Positions 22,413 through 35,602 are shown, counted from the stretch's first letter. The stretch is 64,000 nucleotides of DNA from Phymatolithon calcareum (GCA_977006965.1 OZ345354.1:2108001-2172000); one strand, 5' to 3'. Translations and numbers: made by a program. Notes: generated by a model not told the origin, from the letters alone.

Positions 22413-24574
22413 GGCTATGATGAAGCAGTTTGAGCCAAATAAAGAACGCAAGTCAGGCAGCATACGAAGCGGAACATAGCACGGGGGACATGAAGAAGAA
22501 GAAGAATGAAGATTTTATTTAAGAGATACCAACGAATCGGCACACGCGCAGGGCAACTACCATAGGGCCATGTCTTGTGTCTGCATTGGCTTGCCATTTG
22601 CGGATGTGGTCCAGACTGGTGGGGTACCAAAACCAATCTCTGGTCAGAAGCATACGTGTGGGAAGAGGTTTCTTGGAAGAATACAGGGAGAGCAATCTGA
22701 TTTTGAAATGAGCTCGTACCTGGGAAAGGGGAGAGAGTGGAGACTTCATGATGTGACCAGAGATGAAGGGTGGAGACTGGAATGATCTGGTAATCACAAA
22801 AACGCCCGTTCATTTCTCCAAAGAAAGAGATGCAACGGATGTTCTTACATTGGAAGGCATGGAAAAACACCTGGACATCATGATTTACTGCACGGGAGCC
22901 ACAGGGGAGAAACCTATTGGCCGTGTCAAGAGTACGACCAAAAATGTAAATCATGAAGGTTCTTGGAATGTTTTGTTAAGGTCTCCATAAATATGGAACT
23001 TTGAACTATTCTGAACGTTTGTACGGCCGCTGTGAGCATGCAGCCAGAATTCGAACACAAGATGTATGTTTTCAAGAAGGATCTCATGCGTATGCTGTTT
23101 GAAACATGAGTGCCAAGGTATTCACGCGTGCATAACAGAATTCGTGTCATTGAGCCCTCGAGGTTCAGCAGTTCCTGGTCGCATCTAATCGTGGGCGAGG
23201 GCTAGAGTTTGAAATGGAAACTCGCATAGAGGGAGAGATGAGTCATGAATGAGAGGCGAAAGGAGGGAGTAATAGGAGCATAACCGCCCACGACTTGCCC
23301 AGGACAAATGCTACTCGAGGACAACCCACGCCTCGGTGCGACAAAACTACGGAGACCACAAGCCTCTATGGAATATAGGTTGATACTGAAGAGGAGCTTG
23401 GGCAGCGGAAAACATAGTGCATATCAACGATCATGAAAGAAATTGGAAAACCAGTTTGATAAAATCATGGAGAAGGGAAAGTTTCCACGGCGGTAAACAT
23501 CGTCCTCAACCGTATGGACAAGGGTGAAGGGGTATGACAAAGGTAATACGAGTGGCATTTTACGTCCGGTGGGGCAGACAGCCGTTTTTACAATAAACGA
23601 AATTACTGCGAGAAAGCGACCTTGCTCAATTCAAGCGCTACTCCGTCGCGCCAGCAAGCGAAAACTTTCCGCCCGCTTCTTGAAGGAGTTACATGCCACA
23701 AAACGAATATTCATCTCAAGATCCATGTTTCGTGTGGATTTGGCACATTTCTTAAGCATCAGAAGACGTTTTCAAAATCTTTTTTTTAAAAAAATATCCT
23801 TCTTAGCTACCCTTCTTGCTTAAATTCAGATTCGTCTCCCACCCAGCTCGCCAAGACGGTCCGTAGACTTGCATGTAACCTTACCAAAAAATTGGCGAGG
23901 ACATGAAGAAACCTTTTGATAGCCTTTCGTAACCTTTAGTTCCCGAAATAAGCTCAAGTATGAGGGCTGGATACTACTAAGACTTATTGTTTTTGTAGAC
24001 GCGAGCAAACACGAGCTACTTGCGCGTCACTGACGTAACACAGTGAGAACTTGGACCGATAAATATTTAATAATTCACCTGGAATTGAGCATTTTCTACG
24101 CTCATATCAGATTCATTCAGACTGAGTTCTATTGGCCAGACGATTATCCCATCCCGATCAACCTTCAACTTATAAAACCTTATACTGCAGGAAAAATAAG
24201 TTGGAAGCTTAAATTCGATTAATCAAACAAATGTTTATTTTGCTGTGAGGAGGATTTTATAAGTTGTAAATCCCTAAATTTTTCATCTGCGCGGAGAACA
24301 AAATAAGTTGGATTTCTAACGAACTTGAGCAGAGGAAGAGGAAAAAATAACTTTTTTCTCACTTAATTTTTGTTCGTAGGTAAGAACAAAATAAGCTACT
24401 TTTTCTAAAAGTTTGAGGACGTGAGCAGACAAATGACATCAGTCAGGACGTGGACCGCTTTGACATCGTTTTAGTTCGTTGTGGTCCAGTGAAAGATTCA
24501 TTTCTGTACCTTGTGTATGAACTTCCATAAACTTTGCAAACGGCGTGTTTGCTCGAGTCTACAAAAATAAGTCG
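22413..24574. other. Non-coding stretch, AT-rich toward its end
   Basis: No gene is supported. Between about 24190 and 24400 the motif AAAATAAGTTGGA and variants recur several times, two of them as GAACAAAATAAG about 88 bp apart, suggesting an old tandem repeat. Confidence 0.4.
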
Positions 24575-24715
24575 AATGTGTACCGTAAGCAGGGATAACA
24601 AACATATATGTAAAAAGTACTCGTACCTGGCCCTCTTGGGCACAATAGCCCCCACTCGGACCGGGTACTCTTACGTTTTACATACATTTGTTATTCCGGC
24701 TTAAGGTACACATTT
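24575..24715. repeat. Long foldback element, about 60-bp arms
   Basis: The left arm starts AATGTGTACCGTAAGC and passes through GGGATAACAAACATATATG. The right arm is its reverse complement at roughly 85% identity, ending GGTACACATT. The loop is only about 20 bp. This is the form of a foldback MITE. No flanking duplication is evident. Confidence 0.7.
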
Positions 24716-24776
24716 CTTTAGTAGCTTTACAAAGACTACTTAATAGTCTTTACGAAGCTAACATAGATATCTATAA

Positions 24777-25569
24777 GGAAGCAACAGAAGAAAAGACGGA
24801 GAAGGGTTTGACCGGACCGAACGGACCACAAACGAAAAAAGACAAGTTTCCGGCGCGGGCGCGGGCGCCCGCGCCGGCGCAAGTGGCCGCAGCGATAAAG
24901 CTGCACAAAGCGCTCCTTCCGACGGTAATCCCGCCGGAAATGGCGGACGCGATCGTGAACGCGCACTCCAGGGACTTGGCGAATCGAGAACTTGCCACAC
25001 TTGAAATGCCAGACCCAAGCCCGCCGTTGCAAGATTTCGAGAAAATCTTGCGAATTTAAGCGGATTTGATACAGGCCGGCTATCATACCGGTCCGGCCCG
25101 TTCACCTGTGCGTCACAGATAGGAACCGAGAGCTCAGTCAGGAATTTTTCCCCGCTACAGTGCAGGGTTTTTTTGAACTTGCAAGAGCTGTGATCCGGCC
25201 TCCCCATGGGAGAAGACTATCACCTTCTGGTAGTATGGTAGTACATGGATTCCGCCCTGAGTGGTGTGCCGCAACGCTCAAGGAAGCTGGGAGAGAAGAC
25301 AGAAGAAGATGAAAGAAGGCAGCGAGATGACTAGCTACCGTGAGCGTCCTAAATGGTTTCCAACCCGGGGCATCCCTTTGAAGGACGGCGACTGAAGATT
25401 GGCTATGTAGCGATATAGATGTTAAGCTTCCCCAAGGTCTGCACATTGTGCAGCTTGGGCAGCTGTTGTGACATCAAGTACCACTCGTATCTGTTAAGTC
25501 TACTGGAGCCGTAAGGATGTGGAGTTGTTTACCAGCTCTGATAAATCCCGCAATAAAAGAAAGAAAGAA
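24777..25569 (+). mobile_element. Retroposon with 12-bp target duplication
   Basis: The element is flanked by perfect copies of AGATATCTATAA (24765-24776 and 25570-25581). Its 3' end is AATAAAAGAAAGAAAGAA, so it was inserted by target-primed reverse transcription. The first 280 bp are strikingly GC-rich, include a GCGGGCGCGGGCGCCCGC run, and hold a frame of about 94 codons (Lys/Pro/Ala-rich) ending at 25059. The remaining 500 bp are non-coding. There is no reverse transcriptase, so it must borrow one. It is either a SINE-like unit or a 5'-truncated LINE. The truncated relative at 22180-22412 shares the 3' half only. Confidence 0.75.
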
Positions 25570-25581
25570 AGATATCTATAA

Positions 25582-28500
25582 AATTTTACATTAAGTGTTG
25601 TGTAATATATCCCTAATTTCAGTAAACGTTTGAAGGGCACACAAAAACTCATGAATTTACGTCAAATCAGTACATTTTGTGATCCTTGTTGGCATTTCAA
25701 CTACACTTTTCAAATGAAAGAACCATGTTACTATGAACCTTACGTGACCCTGTTATGACAGCGAGACTATGACCACAAGAATCGCATGGCAACCATTTGA
25801 GCAACTGAAGAAAGGCAACGTCCAAGCCCAAGCGAAGACTCGAGTAGAAGTATTCAAGTTTTCGGTAAGACTATCATAGAGTTCAGCACGTGAATTTGTG
25901 TTTAGTCGAAATGAATAGTCGCTTTTGGACGCAAGCTCTTCTCTGCCATTGTATGTCCCCCTCGACTAGCGACATGCTTTTCATGCACGATACATCCTTC
26001 AGATTGAGCAATTGCAAAGCAAGGCCAGCTGCATGACGGGCTGGAAGCAAGCAATTATTGAACCTGCCAAGCCGAAAAATTGTTCACTTACCTTTCAATT
26101 CACATAGACAACACCATCGGGTTTCAATATTGCGTAGTGAGGACAGTGACAGAGATATTTCTCTTCAAGTGAACTCAACTGCGGTGTCCTTTTTGTGCAT
26201 CGTATTGTAAAACTCTCCACACTTTACCTTTTCGGGACACGTTGACAGCCGCAGCCCCAACAGGGCTATATTTACTGTATCCATAAAGCCTGCGCAATTT
26301 TCAAATCCAGTGCGCGAAGGTCTCCCTTGCGGCTCTCTTATCATTCACATCACCTATTTCTAAATTTGCGGCTCGACGCAGATCAGGAAATGGATCCAGC
26401 AAGCACATCATGCATGATGCATCGCCGGATTCGGTCAGCCGCACGGCGCATGAGTTGCTTATTTCCGCGCATGCAAACCTCTCGCAGTCATATGATACGT
26501 CCGACTCTTTCGCATTCGTGCACAGGCCTGGGCGATCCGTGCAATCCGGAATTTTTCGCATTTGATGGTACGGAACTGCGGCAATGTGCGAGTGGGACGG
26601 GAACAGGAGCCCCCGTATGGTGTTCTTTATCCAGCGAGCGCGGAAGGACTACAATTCGGCGTAGAGAAGGTTCGAGGAAAACGGTATGATGTAGAAGATG
26701 GGAACATATATCGAGAGGACACGCAATAATAGCGGGTCAAGACTATTTACCGATCGTCGATGACTGTGGCGCGTTCTCGCTCGATCGGTTGCAGCACTGT
26801 AGTGCACGGATACGACTCTGAGATCGGCGTCGGAGAGCACGGGATGTTGGGTGCTTTCGTAAATGGTTCTGAGAGACATGTAGTTAGCCCTGTGCATAAT
26901 GGACACCAGCCACTTTTGTCGGAGGAAAAGGAAAACGGCAGGCATTTTATCACTGTTTGTGTCGTTGCCAACTCTCCACTGTACCATACTTAGGGCGCCA
27001 CGAATGCATGGGCTGAAGAGCTTGAAAGTTACAAGTTGAGATCTAAAGGTAGAGTGGTCGCAGGACATGCGAAGCACAAAATTTAAGTTTGGATAGTCGA
27101 GATGCATTATAGCGTCCACGACAAGTGTGAGTGCGGTGGAGATGAGGTGAGCTCTGTTGATGGGGCTCGTGTTTCAGAGAGGGCAATAGTGCTGAATATA
27201 CCAAGAGGAACGTCGCACAGGGAGAGACAGGACATGAGCACAGATATCGGAATAGATTCCCAGCCATAATACGGAGAGAGATGGGACTTTTTTCGATGAA
27301 AAGGGGGAACTTTTAATGCAGCAACACGATTTGTAGAAGGCAATTCATGCGCGCGAATGGGAGAGAATGACCACTGCATGACCGGATAAGAGACGAAAGA
27401 GATGTATCCAGTAGTATTTAGCTTCATGGCACAAAGGGACTTGACAAGCAATACTGTCGTGGCGAAACTGCCGAGGCCCCGATGCCTGCGTTGAATCCAG
27501 CAGAGACTTAATCCTTTGCCCATTGTCCTCTCAATGCATTACACGGAAGTCATGACGAGAGCGCAGAGAAAGGAAGCAGGAATTTGATTCCCTGTTTCAT
27601 TCTCCAGGTCACTGGTTTGTGCTGAGCGTCAATCATGCCGGCTTCTTTGACAATTCTGTAAAAGTCCATCCGGTTTCCCGTAGCGGGACATTTGGTTGCA
27701 GCTCACCATCATGATAATGCTTCCATAATTTTTACTGCTGTCAACATTTACAGTCAAGGGCAGCCACACAGTACCTTGCGCAATTCAGGAGGTCCGTCGA
27801 GTTTTCCCTTCATTCAGATCATCCAGTTGTAACCACGAGGTCAGGGAATGGATCGAACGAGGATCACAGTACGCTCTGCTGTATTTTATGTGCGACCTAT
27901 TTTCCGCCCTGAACGCCGACTCGCTTCGCATTTCGCGCCAAACCGCAAGCCCTGTGCTGCCCTCCAAACGGCGGACGATATCGGAGTCGCCACGGCCCGA
28001 TGTCTGCTCGTGTGACATGTCCGGCTTCATTCTGTTATTTTCACTCAAGCATGTTGTGGACATGCAAGTAGGGAGAGCAGGCGATGCGCAGAACGCCTGC
28101 ATAGCGATGACGCATCGGTCTCTATGAAAGCGCAGGCAGTACACGGGCTACGGTGAGGACTGTGAATCGACACATAACTATACTAGCGCAGAAGCGCAGC
28201 GATAGCCCTCCATCGTTGCTCACAGATTGATTCCCAGCCTGAGTCTAACAGCGCGGGAGACGTGGTGGCGCAGAGAGCGCGGCACAGAAGAGCTAACGGA
28301 TTTCTTCAGACATCCAAGTAACAACACCATGGACTGCGCAGAGAGGGAGCGGCACTTCAAAACTGACGCGCGACAATGGGCGTGTGCAGGAGGGACTGTG
28401 AGCGCGGTCGTGCTTGCTTCTGCTTCGGCTCATGGTTGCGGTACGTCAGGGGCTAATAGGGATGAGTACGTCATGATACGTGCTGCGTCGGCCTGAGACG

Positions 28501-29197
28501 CTCTGGAAACAGCGGCTCGGGTGTAGATCAGGGCTGTTCCAGGTGTGCTGGAGGTACGGGATAAAATTACCTCTGTCATCGGTGAAGTGATCAGGCTGCT
28601 GTGCGTCCAGGTCCAAAAAAAGCTGTGCACTGTTGCGCACAGAGCAGTTTAGAAGATCTATTCAGTAGAGTCTAAATGCATTGGTTCCTACAAAGGTTAT
28701 TCGGCCATTTATAGGGGAAAGAGCTGTATTCTGAAACCGGCAGATTGCAGCAGCAGCATGATTCAAGCATATCTCACCTCAGAGGACAAGTGTAAGTAAA
28801 TTAACCCGGTCCGCAGGAGCAGCGCGCTGTCGCCTCGTCCAAACATCTCGTTACCGAATTCTGTCACGATACAGCTCCGTGTCCTACCATCAGCGAGATC
28901 CAGGTTGGTGAATATTGCCGTTCTTCCTTCTTTCAAACGTCGTCTCCTCTGCACGTGGGACATCCCAGCACAGCTCGTGAAAAGCGGCTCGAGAATATCA
29001 GCTGATATTTCTCCGAGCTAGCGCGGCTCTCTGAAAACGTTGAGAATTTTGCAGATTATCGCACAATTCGAACAGTTTCATACACCACGGCGCATCAGGA
29101 GAAAGAACAGCGAGATGCAACATTTACTCCGTGTCGATTGCGTATCAAACGTTCCGCACATCGGCAGCCGCTCTCCCAGCTTGCCCTTGGGCGCGCA
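25582..29197. other. Non-coding stretch
   Basis: I recognise no gene. A small frame at 28227-28496 (89 codons) and others near 26301-26689 and 27785-28144 have no domains and no promoter that I can see. Confidence 0.45.
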
Positions 29198-29206
29198 CTA
29201 TATATT
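29198..29206 (+). promoter_or_regulatory. TATA box of bZIP paralogue 4
   Basis: CTATATATT, followed by GCCG, lies 127 bp before the ATG. Paralogue 5 has the nearly identical CTATATATATTGCCG. Confidence 0.7.
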
Positions 29207-29324
29207 GCCGACGCTTCGGTCGCACCGAAGATGGCAGGCAGCACAGGTCAGCCGAAGTGCACAAGACCGGCCTATTTCATCGGAACATTCCGGTCTCGAC
29301 CACAAGAAGAGTAAGGACGACATC

Positions 29325-30162
29325 ATGTCGCGCACCGCCCAAATGAAGCAACCAGTCTCTGCTGGCCATCCGTTGGGCGCCAGTTTGCAACACTCCTTCA
29401 AGATGGAGCTTATGGCGCAGGAAGGACTCACCGCGTTCGCGGCACGGTCGACGCCGTCATCGTCCAGCATGGACGAGGGGCTGCCGACGTCAGTGCGCGG
29501 CGCACCGGCAGAACTTCGTCGCATCATCCGTAAACGACAGAACTCTGAGGTGAGTCCCACTAAATCTTCCTTCCTTGCATCTTTCCCTTTCTCTTTCCCT
29601 GTTTCCCTTTGTGTCAGTAACGTTCTAACTTCGTCATCGTCATTATTATTATGTGTGGGATTGCACCACTCAGTCTGCAAAGCGGTGCCGGCAGCGCAAG
29701 AAGATCGAGAATGCGCGAACGGCAGAGGAGATTATGTCGCAGTCAGCCAAGGTACAGCGTCTCGAGGCCGTCGTGCAGCATCTTGCACAACGTCTGGAGG
29801 AGACGCAAGCACTGCTCGCATCGTTCACCTCGGCCTCTTCCAGAGCCGTTTGTCCGAACGGGCAGGCACAGTGCCGAGGTGCGGAGTGCGCCTATTGTGT
29901 GCGCGGCATGCAGACGTCGTCGGCCAGTGTACCGATGTCCTTGATTTCATCGCCAATGACCAACATTCCTATGGCGTCGTCACAGATTGATAGTGTTCCG
30001 ATGTTGTCGTCCCAAATGCAACACAGGCCGATGCGGACAATGGAACCCCAAGGTGTCGAGAAACATACGCAGGAACTACAGATGGCGCTTGGGGAGCGCG
30101 ATGTGGAGGATGGTGTCGGTATTGGCGAAAAGGTGGATGAATACCAGGGGAATGGATGGTAA
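29325..30162 (+). CDS. bZIP-type protein with Cys4 and Ser/Met tail, paralogue 4 (2 exons)
   Basis: Exons are 29325-29549 and 29674-30162; the 124-bp intron starts GTGAGT, ends CAG, phase 0. The protein is 237 residues. The order is an M-S-R-T-A-Q-M start and then L-P-T-S-V-R-G-A-P-A-E-L-R-R-I-I-R-K-R-Q-N-S-E. Next come S-A-K-R-C-R-Q-R-K-K and the coiled coil with V-Q-R-L-E-A-V-V-Q-H-L. C-x6-C-x4-C-x2-C follows. A tail repeats I/V-P-M-x-S-S-Q-M/I about four times, and the end is V-E-K-H-T-Q-E-L-Q-M-A-L-G. The start is chosen over in-frame codons back to 29040 because M-S-R is shared with paralogues 1 and 6 and lies 127 bp after the TATA box. Paralogues 4, 5 and 6 form the closest subgroup. 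It is probably a nuclear DNA-binding dimer; the cysteine motif may bind metal or be redox-active, which is inference. Confidence 0.87.
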
Positions 30163-30279
30163 TGAGCGGTGGTGTGTAATCTTTTACTGTCTGCATTGTA
30201 TATTGTTTGTAGGTATGTTGTGAATAGTGTCTCCTAGCCTATTCTCTTTAACTATTGTCACCTGAAGTGTGTATTGTGT

Positions 30280-30287
30280 TGTAAATA
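30280..30287 (+). terminator. Candidate poly(A) signal, bZIP paralogue 4
   Basis: TGTAAATA lies 118 bp after the stop, in the same relation as in paralogues 1 and 2. Confidence 0.4.
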
Positions 30288-33200
30288 CTTAATATCCTTG
30301 TTCCACACTCTTCCATACATGTAGTATAGCTGCCGCATTGTCGCAGTTAGCCGTAATTGCCGAGGACAGACATGGCTGCACACGACTCTGGTGAGCAGCT
30401 CAAGACAGGCGGTCGATATTATCAGATTACAAAGAGAGCTATTCCTCCTCCTCCAAATTAATGGTCAGTTAGTATTCACACTGGTCTTCTCCAATTTGAA
30501 TCAGATCGCCGTCATCCTTCAGGTCTTCAGTGTGTCAAAACACGAGAAAACGTTTCTCAATTCCGGCGCTTGTTAGAAAAGCCGCTATTACACTGTACAA
30601 CCAAGTAATCTATATCTGGAGGTTCGTATAAAGTTCGTAAAATCTGGACGTACAACCCGTGCAACGAAAATGTAGTTCCGTTCCAACGTTCTGATATTTT
30701 CGTAGATTTCGACGGGCATGATGCAAAACGTATGTGTTTTTGAAAAGAAGTGAGCGCTAAAATCGATATTCCCGAGCAATCTCGTTAACGAAGATTCCGA
30801 TTCCAGCGATGCACAACATGATCATCATGATGGTGCCGTGAAAACAGTGTGTGCAGTGCACAAAAGACTTGACGAGTCTCTACAGCATCTCAACGCACTT
30901 TTCGCAAAGAGTATTCAAAAATATCACAACTGGGAGATAAACTCTTCGAGCATCAAGTGGAATGTGTGGCACAACAGGACGAGAACGCTACGTATGGGCG
31001 TGTTGCCGACGCCCATAGGCGACCAGTCCAGTGAAAGTGTCTGCACAATATCAGCTTACAGAAGCTTCTGGAGGGGGAGTTGTGTAATGCAGAGAAGACA
31101 ACTCAAACTTGATATGTGAATGAAGCAACATATTTTATCCTTGGGCCAGAAAAATCTCGTGTGGAAACGGCAGACAAAAGATGGGAGAGAAAGATCAACG
31201 GCTTGCGCAGGAGACCGCATACGTTCTTCATTTTACAGCAATGTCGCGAATTAAATCAAAGATGGATCTAAATATGATTTTGGTCGTCTACCCAATCGCT
31301 GTGCGATGTTTGCAAAGAAACGCTACAAACATTTGTGGACGTTTGGGGCTGAATTGCTATATAACGTCACTTCTTGTCGTGCTCGCACCAATCATGCGCA
31401 CGTATATGGCCCGAGAAACAATTGGCGAAACCTGCGCAGGTGTTCGCATAATGTCGGGCTGGAATGGTCCTGATGAAGGACAATGCCCTTGGAAACTGGC
31501 GGAGAGCCGGAACGAGTGAAAGAAAAATACAAATTTGAACAGTTTCCGGTCACCGTTCATGTAGTATCCAAAAAAAGTCAAGCCTCGCTCTGTTCCCAGA
31601 CACCGTTCTGGTGCAGGGCAGTGATGGTACACAGAGGCCGAATGTGCAAAACATTGTTGCTGTACCAAACTTTCGGTTTTGAACTCTTTCTCTGCAAAAC
31701 GCCAACTCAGCAAAACCGACGTCTCTCGCTCTCTCTCTCCTGATTTCAAACTAGTTCTTGTCATTGCGGCGCCGAAAGCGGCTAGTACACATCCGCCCAA
31801 GGTCAAACCCCATGTCCGCGTCTATAGTGACGTTGCACTGTATCATTGCTAGCAATGAAAACTGCAGTATACAAGTCCCATGCGGAAAACCGGCGCACTG
31901 GTCATCAGGCGGAACTTCTTTGGCTCGGAAATCAGGCTACTTAGAGCCTGATGTTACCATCTTTTTCGCCTTCCTCTTCGATTGCACAGCTACAGAGGTC
32001 CATCTCATACCTTACCACTCTCCCTGTTGACCGCACAGAACACCGTTCTATCGTTCATGCGCTCAGCCTGTCACGCGGAAAGCACATCTATCGGTAGAAT
32101 GAGCTTCCCATGTGAATATGGACTCCCACCAAACCGGCTGATAATTGAGCATCTCTGAACAGCTCACGTCATTGACCTCATGAGCACCCGGTGAGCACGG
32201 GGCGTGCAGTTGGGCTGATAATTGAACATCTCTGTGCTGCGCACGTCATTCAGCACATGATTGCAATCTACAGTATAACTGAATATATATATATATCGGA
32301 CGCAAAGGTTCAAAATTTGTTGTGCAATTAATCAGAAGGTAACAATCCATCACCGACTAAAATTCAGTGTTCACATCTATTCCCTGCGACGGCACGTGCA
32401 TTAGAACAAAGTAGTTTTAACTTTTTTGAACTTATATCCCGGAGTCTTGTCTTGCCGAGTCAGGCAGGGCAAGCGAGAAAAGCGATGAAATTCGAAAAGC
32501 TGAGCAGTGAAAACCACGAAAGTACCGTTGCGGTGCGTGTCCCCTTTTTGAATTTTTGTCCACTTCAACAACTTTCGAACAACATGTGCTCCGATAACGG
32601 CCTTACCAGACATGCACATACAAGCAATCAACTGCCACTATCACTCTCCACATCCTTAAACATCACCCCATACATTCTACCCTGTTCCAACTCTCCTTTG
32701 TACGCTCTCCGACGGAAGAACAATATGTTCGAGCACACATTATCGCAATGTCGTCACATATACCCCAATTGCATCCTGTTGCCCACTATAGCTGACTGGA
32801 CTCTACAGTACCCGGTCTTCTAGCTTCGCCACTTACCCATCACACACGGACACCTCATCGCAGTTCATGATGTCGCTATGAAACACTAATCGTCTCAATT
32901 CTTCTCAAAATTTTTGCGCGCGACGAAAATTATGCATAGGATGCAATGATTTACTGTGTTGCACAGTAACCTCATCAACACCGTGCATAGCGCAAGCAAA
33001 ACGCACACAATGAGTCCCTCTGTTATCTTCCTGTCCGTAACTGTATGTCAACTACCATGCTCTGTTTGTGCAACCCAGTGTAAACAATACTGTACTCTCT
33101 CTTGCTGTTTTCCGGGACACACGTCTTTTAGCGTAGCACGGTGCCGGCGAGCCACTATTGCAGCAGCCTGCATATTGCCATGACTCAAATCAAGCATCTC

Positions 33201-34537
33201 AGCTGCATCGATTGTGCTCACTTCCGCACACTACGCAAGTTTCTCATGTAACGGCTGGACGCACATCTGGTATGCAGAGAACGAGAAGAGTACCATAGGC
33301 ACGTTCGTCTCTGGACAAGCCCTATGTCCTGCGGTCATCCCGATTCACGCTCGTCATGTGCAAGGACGCGAAAAATGCATCCCACGGCCCTTGCGTTGTC
33401 CACATGGGCTTGGTCGTCCCCGAGGAGCTCGAAAAATTGTGGCGTTTGAGTGCAAGGCTCTGCAGGACAAGAGGTTCATTGTGGATTCTCTACGCGAAGA
33501 GCGATGAGAATGGAGGAGAATCAATTGTGGCAAATATTGTCCTGGTACTCAAAATTAGCATGCAAAAGAAATAAAAAAAATCCCCTCTGAGGATAGCGCG
33601 TTTGCAAACGAATATGGATCGTGATGATACAATACATGGAGATGATTGATAGTGCGACCTTGATAGTAATAGATCCAAACTGGCCGAGGTATGCACAGCC
33701 TGCAGCCTTTCTCGAATGCTGTCGGTCCACGAACGGGAATTGTAGCTGTGCACGGAGACTCTTCGAGTTAATTAGATGTGTCTGAGAAATGATTACCCAA
33801 GTCCTAGGCGAGAAGAATACAAAAGCGAGAAGAGGTGTAATAATATTGCGCGAGCGTGAGCGCGTTGCGGATAGCAATGACAGTAACGTGTGGCAAACAG
33901 AGTTTTAAAAATTGCTCGCAGTTGATGCAAAGAGCAACCGGCGAGCATGATGCTTCGGAAATTTTCATGCGACGATTGGACCGAGCGAGGACATGAGGGT
34001 ACGTTGTTGCCGGGAGATGCCTCTTGTGCTCGCCGGGTGAAGGAAGCTTTATCCTGCTATTGCCACGTGGGAGTTTTCTTTCCAAAGCCAATAAACTCCT
34101 GTTTATGCGCTGTTGAAGGCAATGGAGAGATAGTGACCTGCACTTCGTCAGTGTGCCCATCGCGACTCAACCGGGAGTTGAATATACTTATCACCTACTC
34201 CCGCTGCTTGTTGCCGAGAAAAAAAGGTCTCATTTCCGGACTCTTCCGAAATCGCTGTGTACTCCCTCGCTCTTGCCTGTACGCCCATTCTCTCAAACAC
34301 CCCTTCGTCGCAAGCGGAATGCCAGACCTGGGACGTGCCACACGCCGTGGGCGGAGGAGTACAGTATCCATGAATAGGAAGTTCAATTTTGCACAATGCG
34401 CACATTTTTTGACGTAACACGGCGCATCGAACACCGATTGGCGAGATGCACCCTGGTGTGCATCAATTGTCCCGCACTTCTGGCAAAGAGAGCATTTCAA
34501 CGTAATTTACATCCAATCGCTCCCATCATCCGCGGGG
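30288..34537. other. Non-coding stretch with a 77-bp tandem repeat
   Basis: No gene is supported. The segment from 32136 is repeated in tandem (GGCTGATAATTGAGCATCTC, then GGCTGATAATTGAACATCTC 77 bp on), both followed by CACGTCATT. A short TA dinucleotide run lies near 32285. Open frames at 33947-34417 overlap on both strands and show no domain. Confidence 0.45.
32136..32270. repeat. Two-copy tandem repeat, period 77 bp
   Basis: The units start at 32136 and 32213 and share GGCTGATAATTGA, CATCTCTG, CACGTCATT and CATGA, with scattered substitutions. Confidence 0.7.
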
Positions 34538-34551
34538 CTATATATATTGCC
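34538..34551 (+). promoter_or_regulatory. TATA box of bZIP paralogue 5
   Basis: CTATATATATTGCC lies 141 bp before the ATG, the closest match to the boxes of paralogues 4 and 6. Confidence 0.72.
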
Positions 34552-34678
34552 GCCGCCCTTGAGGAAATAACTCCCATTCCCACACCTCAGTCGAAACATT
34601 CACCGAACACCTCACGTGCTCACATCAACATTCAACAAGGATAACGCCAATCTGGCAGAAGAGGAACAACCCGTTATC

Positions 34679-35461
34679 ATGGCGTGCACCACACAAATGC
34701 AGCATCGGAACCACGCACCGAACACCGGTCTTCAGTGCGTGCTCAAGCTGGGGACAGAGGACGGAGAGCAGATGACGTACATGGGAAGGGGGCACTCACA
34801 ATCTTCGTCCAGCATGGAAGATGCTTTGCCGACGTCGGTGCGTGGTGCACCACCTGAGCTTCGTCGCATGATCCGTAAACGTCAGAACTCTGAGGTAGGT
34901 TCACTATTCCAAGTCTCGTCCGCCTTCCAGATTGCGGTGGAATTTATCTAACATTTCCCTGCCCGCTCTGGATTACGTATGTAGTCTGCAAAACGTTGTC
35001 GCATGCGCAAGAAGATCGAGGATGCTCGCACGGCCGAGGAGATCATGACGCAGGCGGCAAAGGTTCAGCGTCTTGAAGCCGTTGTTCAGCACCTTTCGCA
35101 ACGTCTCGAGGAGACACAAGCCTTACTCGCAACGTTTTCCAGATCACCATCGGCATGTCGGAATGGACATCCAAAGTGTACGGGCACGCAGTGCGCATTA
35201 TGTGTGCGCGATATCCAAGCCTCGTCGACAAGAGTACCAGTGCCGTTGGTTTCCACTGAGATGCGGAACATCCCTGTGGTTTCGTCGCAATTGTCAACCA
35301 TGCCGTTGGGTTCTTCGCAAATGCGAAACGTGCCGATAGGTGCGTCGCAGATGCATAACGCGTCACACGGTCTTGAGAAACATACACAGGAACTGCAGAT
35401 GGCGCTCGGAGACCGAAATACATCGGATGTCGTTGAACTTGAAGCGAATACTTGGCAATGA
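34679..35461 (+). CDS. bZIP-type protein with Cys4 and Ser/Met tail, paralogue 5 (2 exons)
   Basis: Exons are 34679-34894 and 34985-35461; the 90-bp intron starts GTAGGT and ends TAG, phase 0. The protein is 230 residues. It carries L-P-T-S-V-R-G-A-P-P-E-L-R-R-M-I-R-K-R-Q-N-S-E, then S-A-K-R-C-R-M-R-K-K, and the zipper V-Q-R-L-E-A-V-V-Q-H-L-S-Q-R-L-E-E-T. C-x6-C-x4-C-x2-C follows with R-N-G-H-P-K inside it. The tail repeats S-S-Q-M/L-x-x-V/M-P four times and ends in L-E-K-H-T-Q-E-L-Q-M-A-L-G. The start is the first ATG after the TATA box that gives an N-terminus of the right length, although it reads M-A-C rather than M-S-R. The second exon is strongly coding up to a W-Q terminus shared with paralogues 3 and 6. 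Confidence 0.86.
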
Positions 35462-35602
35462 AGAGCAGACTTTTATGTCATTTGCATTACGAATATTATG
35501 CTTGGATGTCTTCTGTGATTGCTGCCTAATGATTTAACAGTTACTGTGTCTGGATTGGAGAACTTTTGCAATCGCAAAGTGTGTAGTGTCTTGTGAATAT
35601 TT

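Noticed and set aside
24843-25207. Reverse-strand Arg/Pro-rich frames
   Set aside because: They follow from the GC-rich simple sequence at the head of the retroposon.
26301-28144. Possible paralogous reverse-strand frames sharing D-P-F-P-D-L
   Set aside because: The shared piece is one short motif in different frame contexts, and alignment does not extend.
32280-32300. TA dinucleotide run as TATA box
   Set aside because: No gene follows at a sensible distance; simple sequence.
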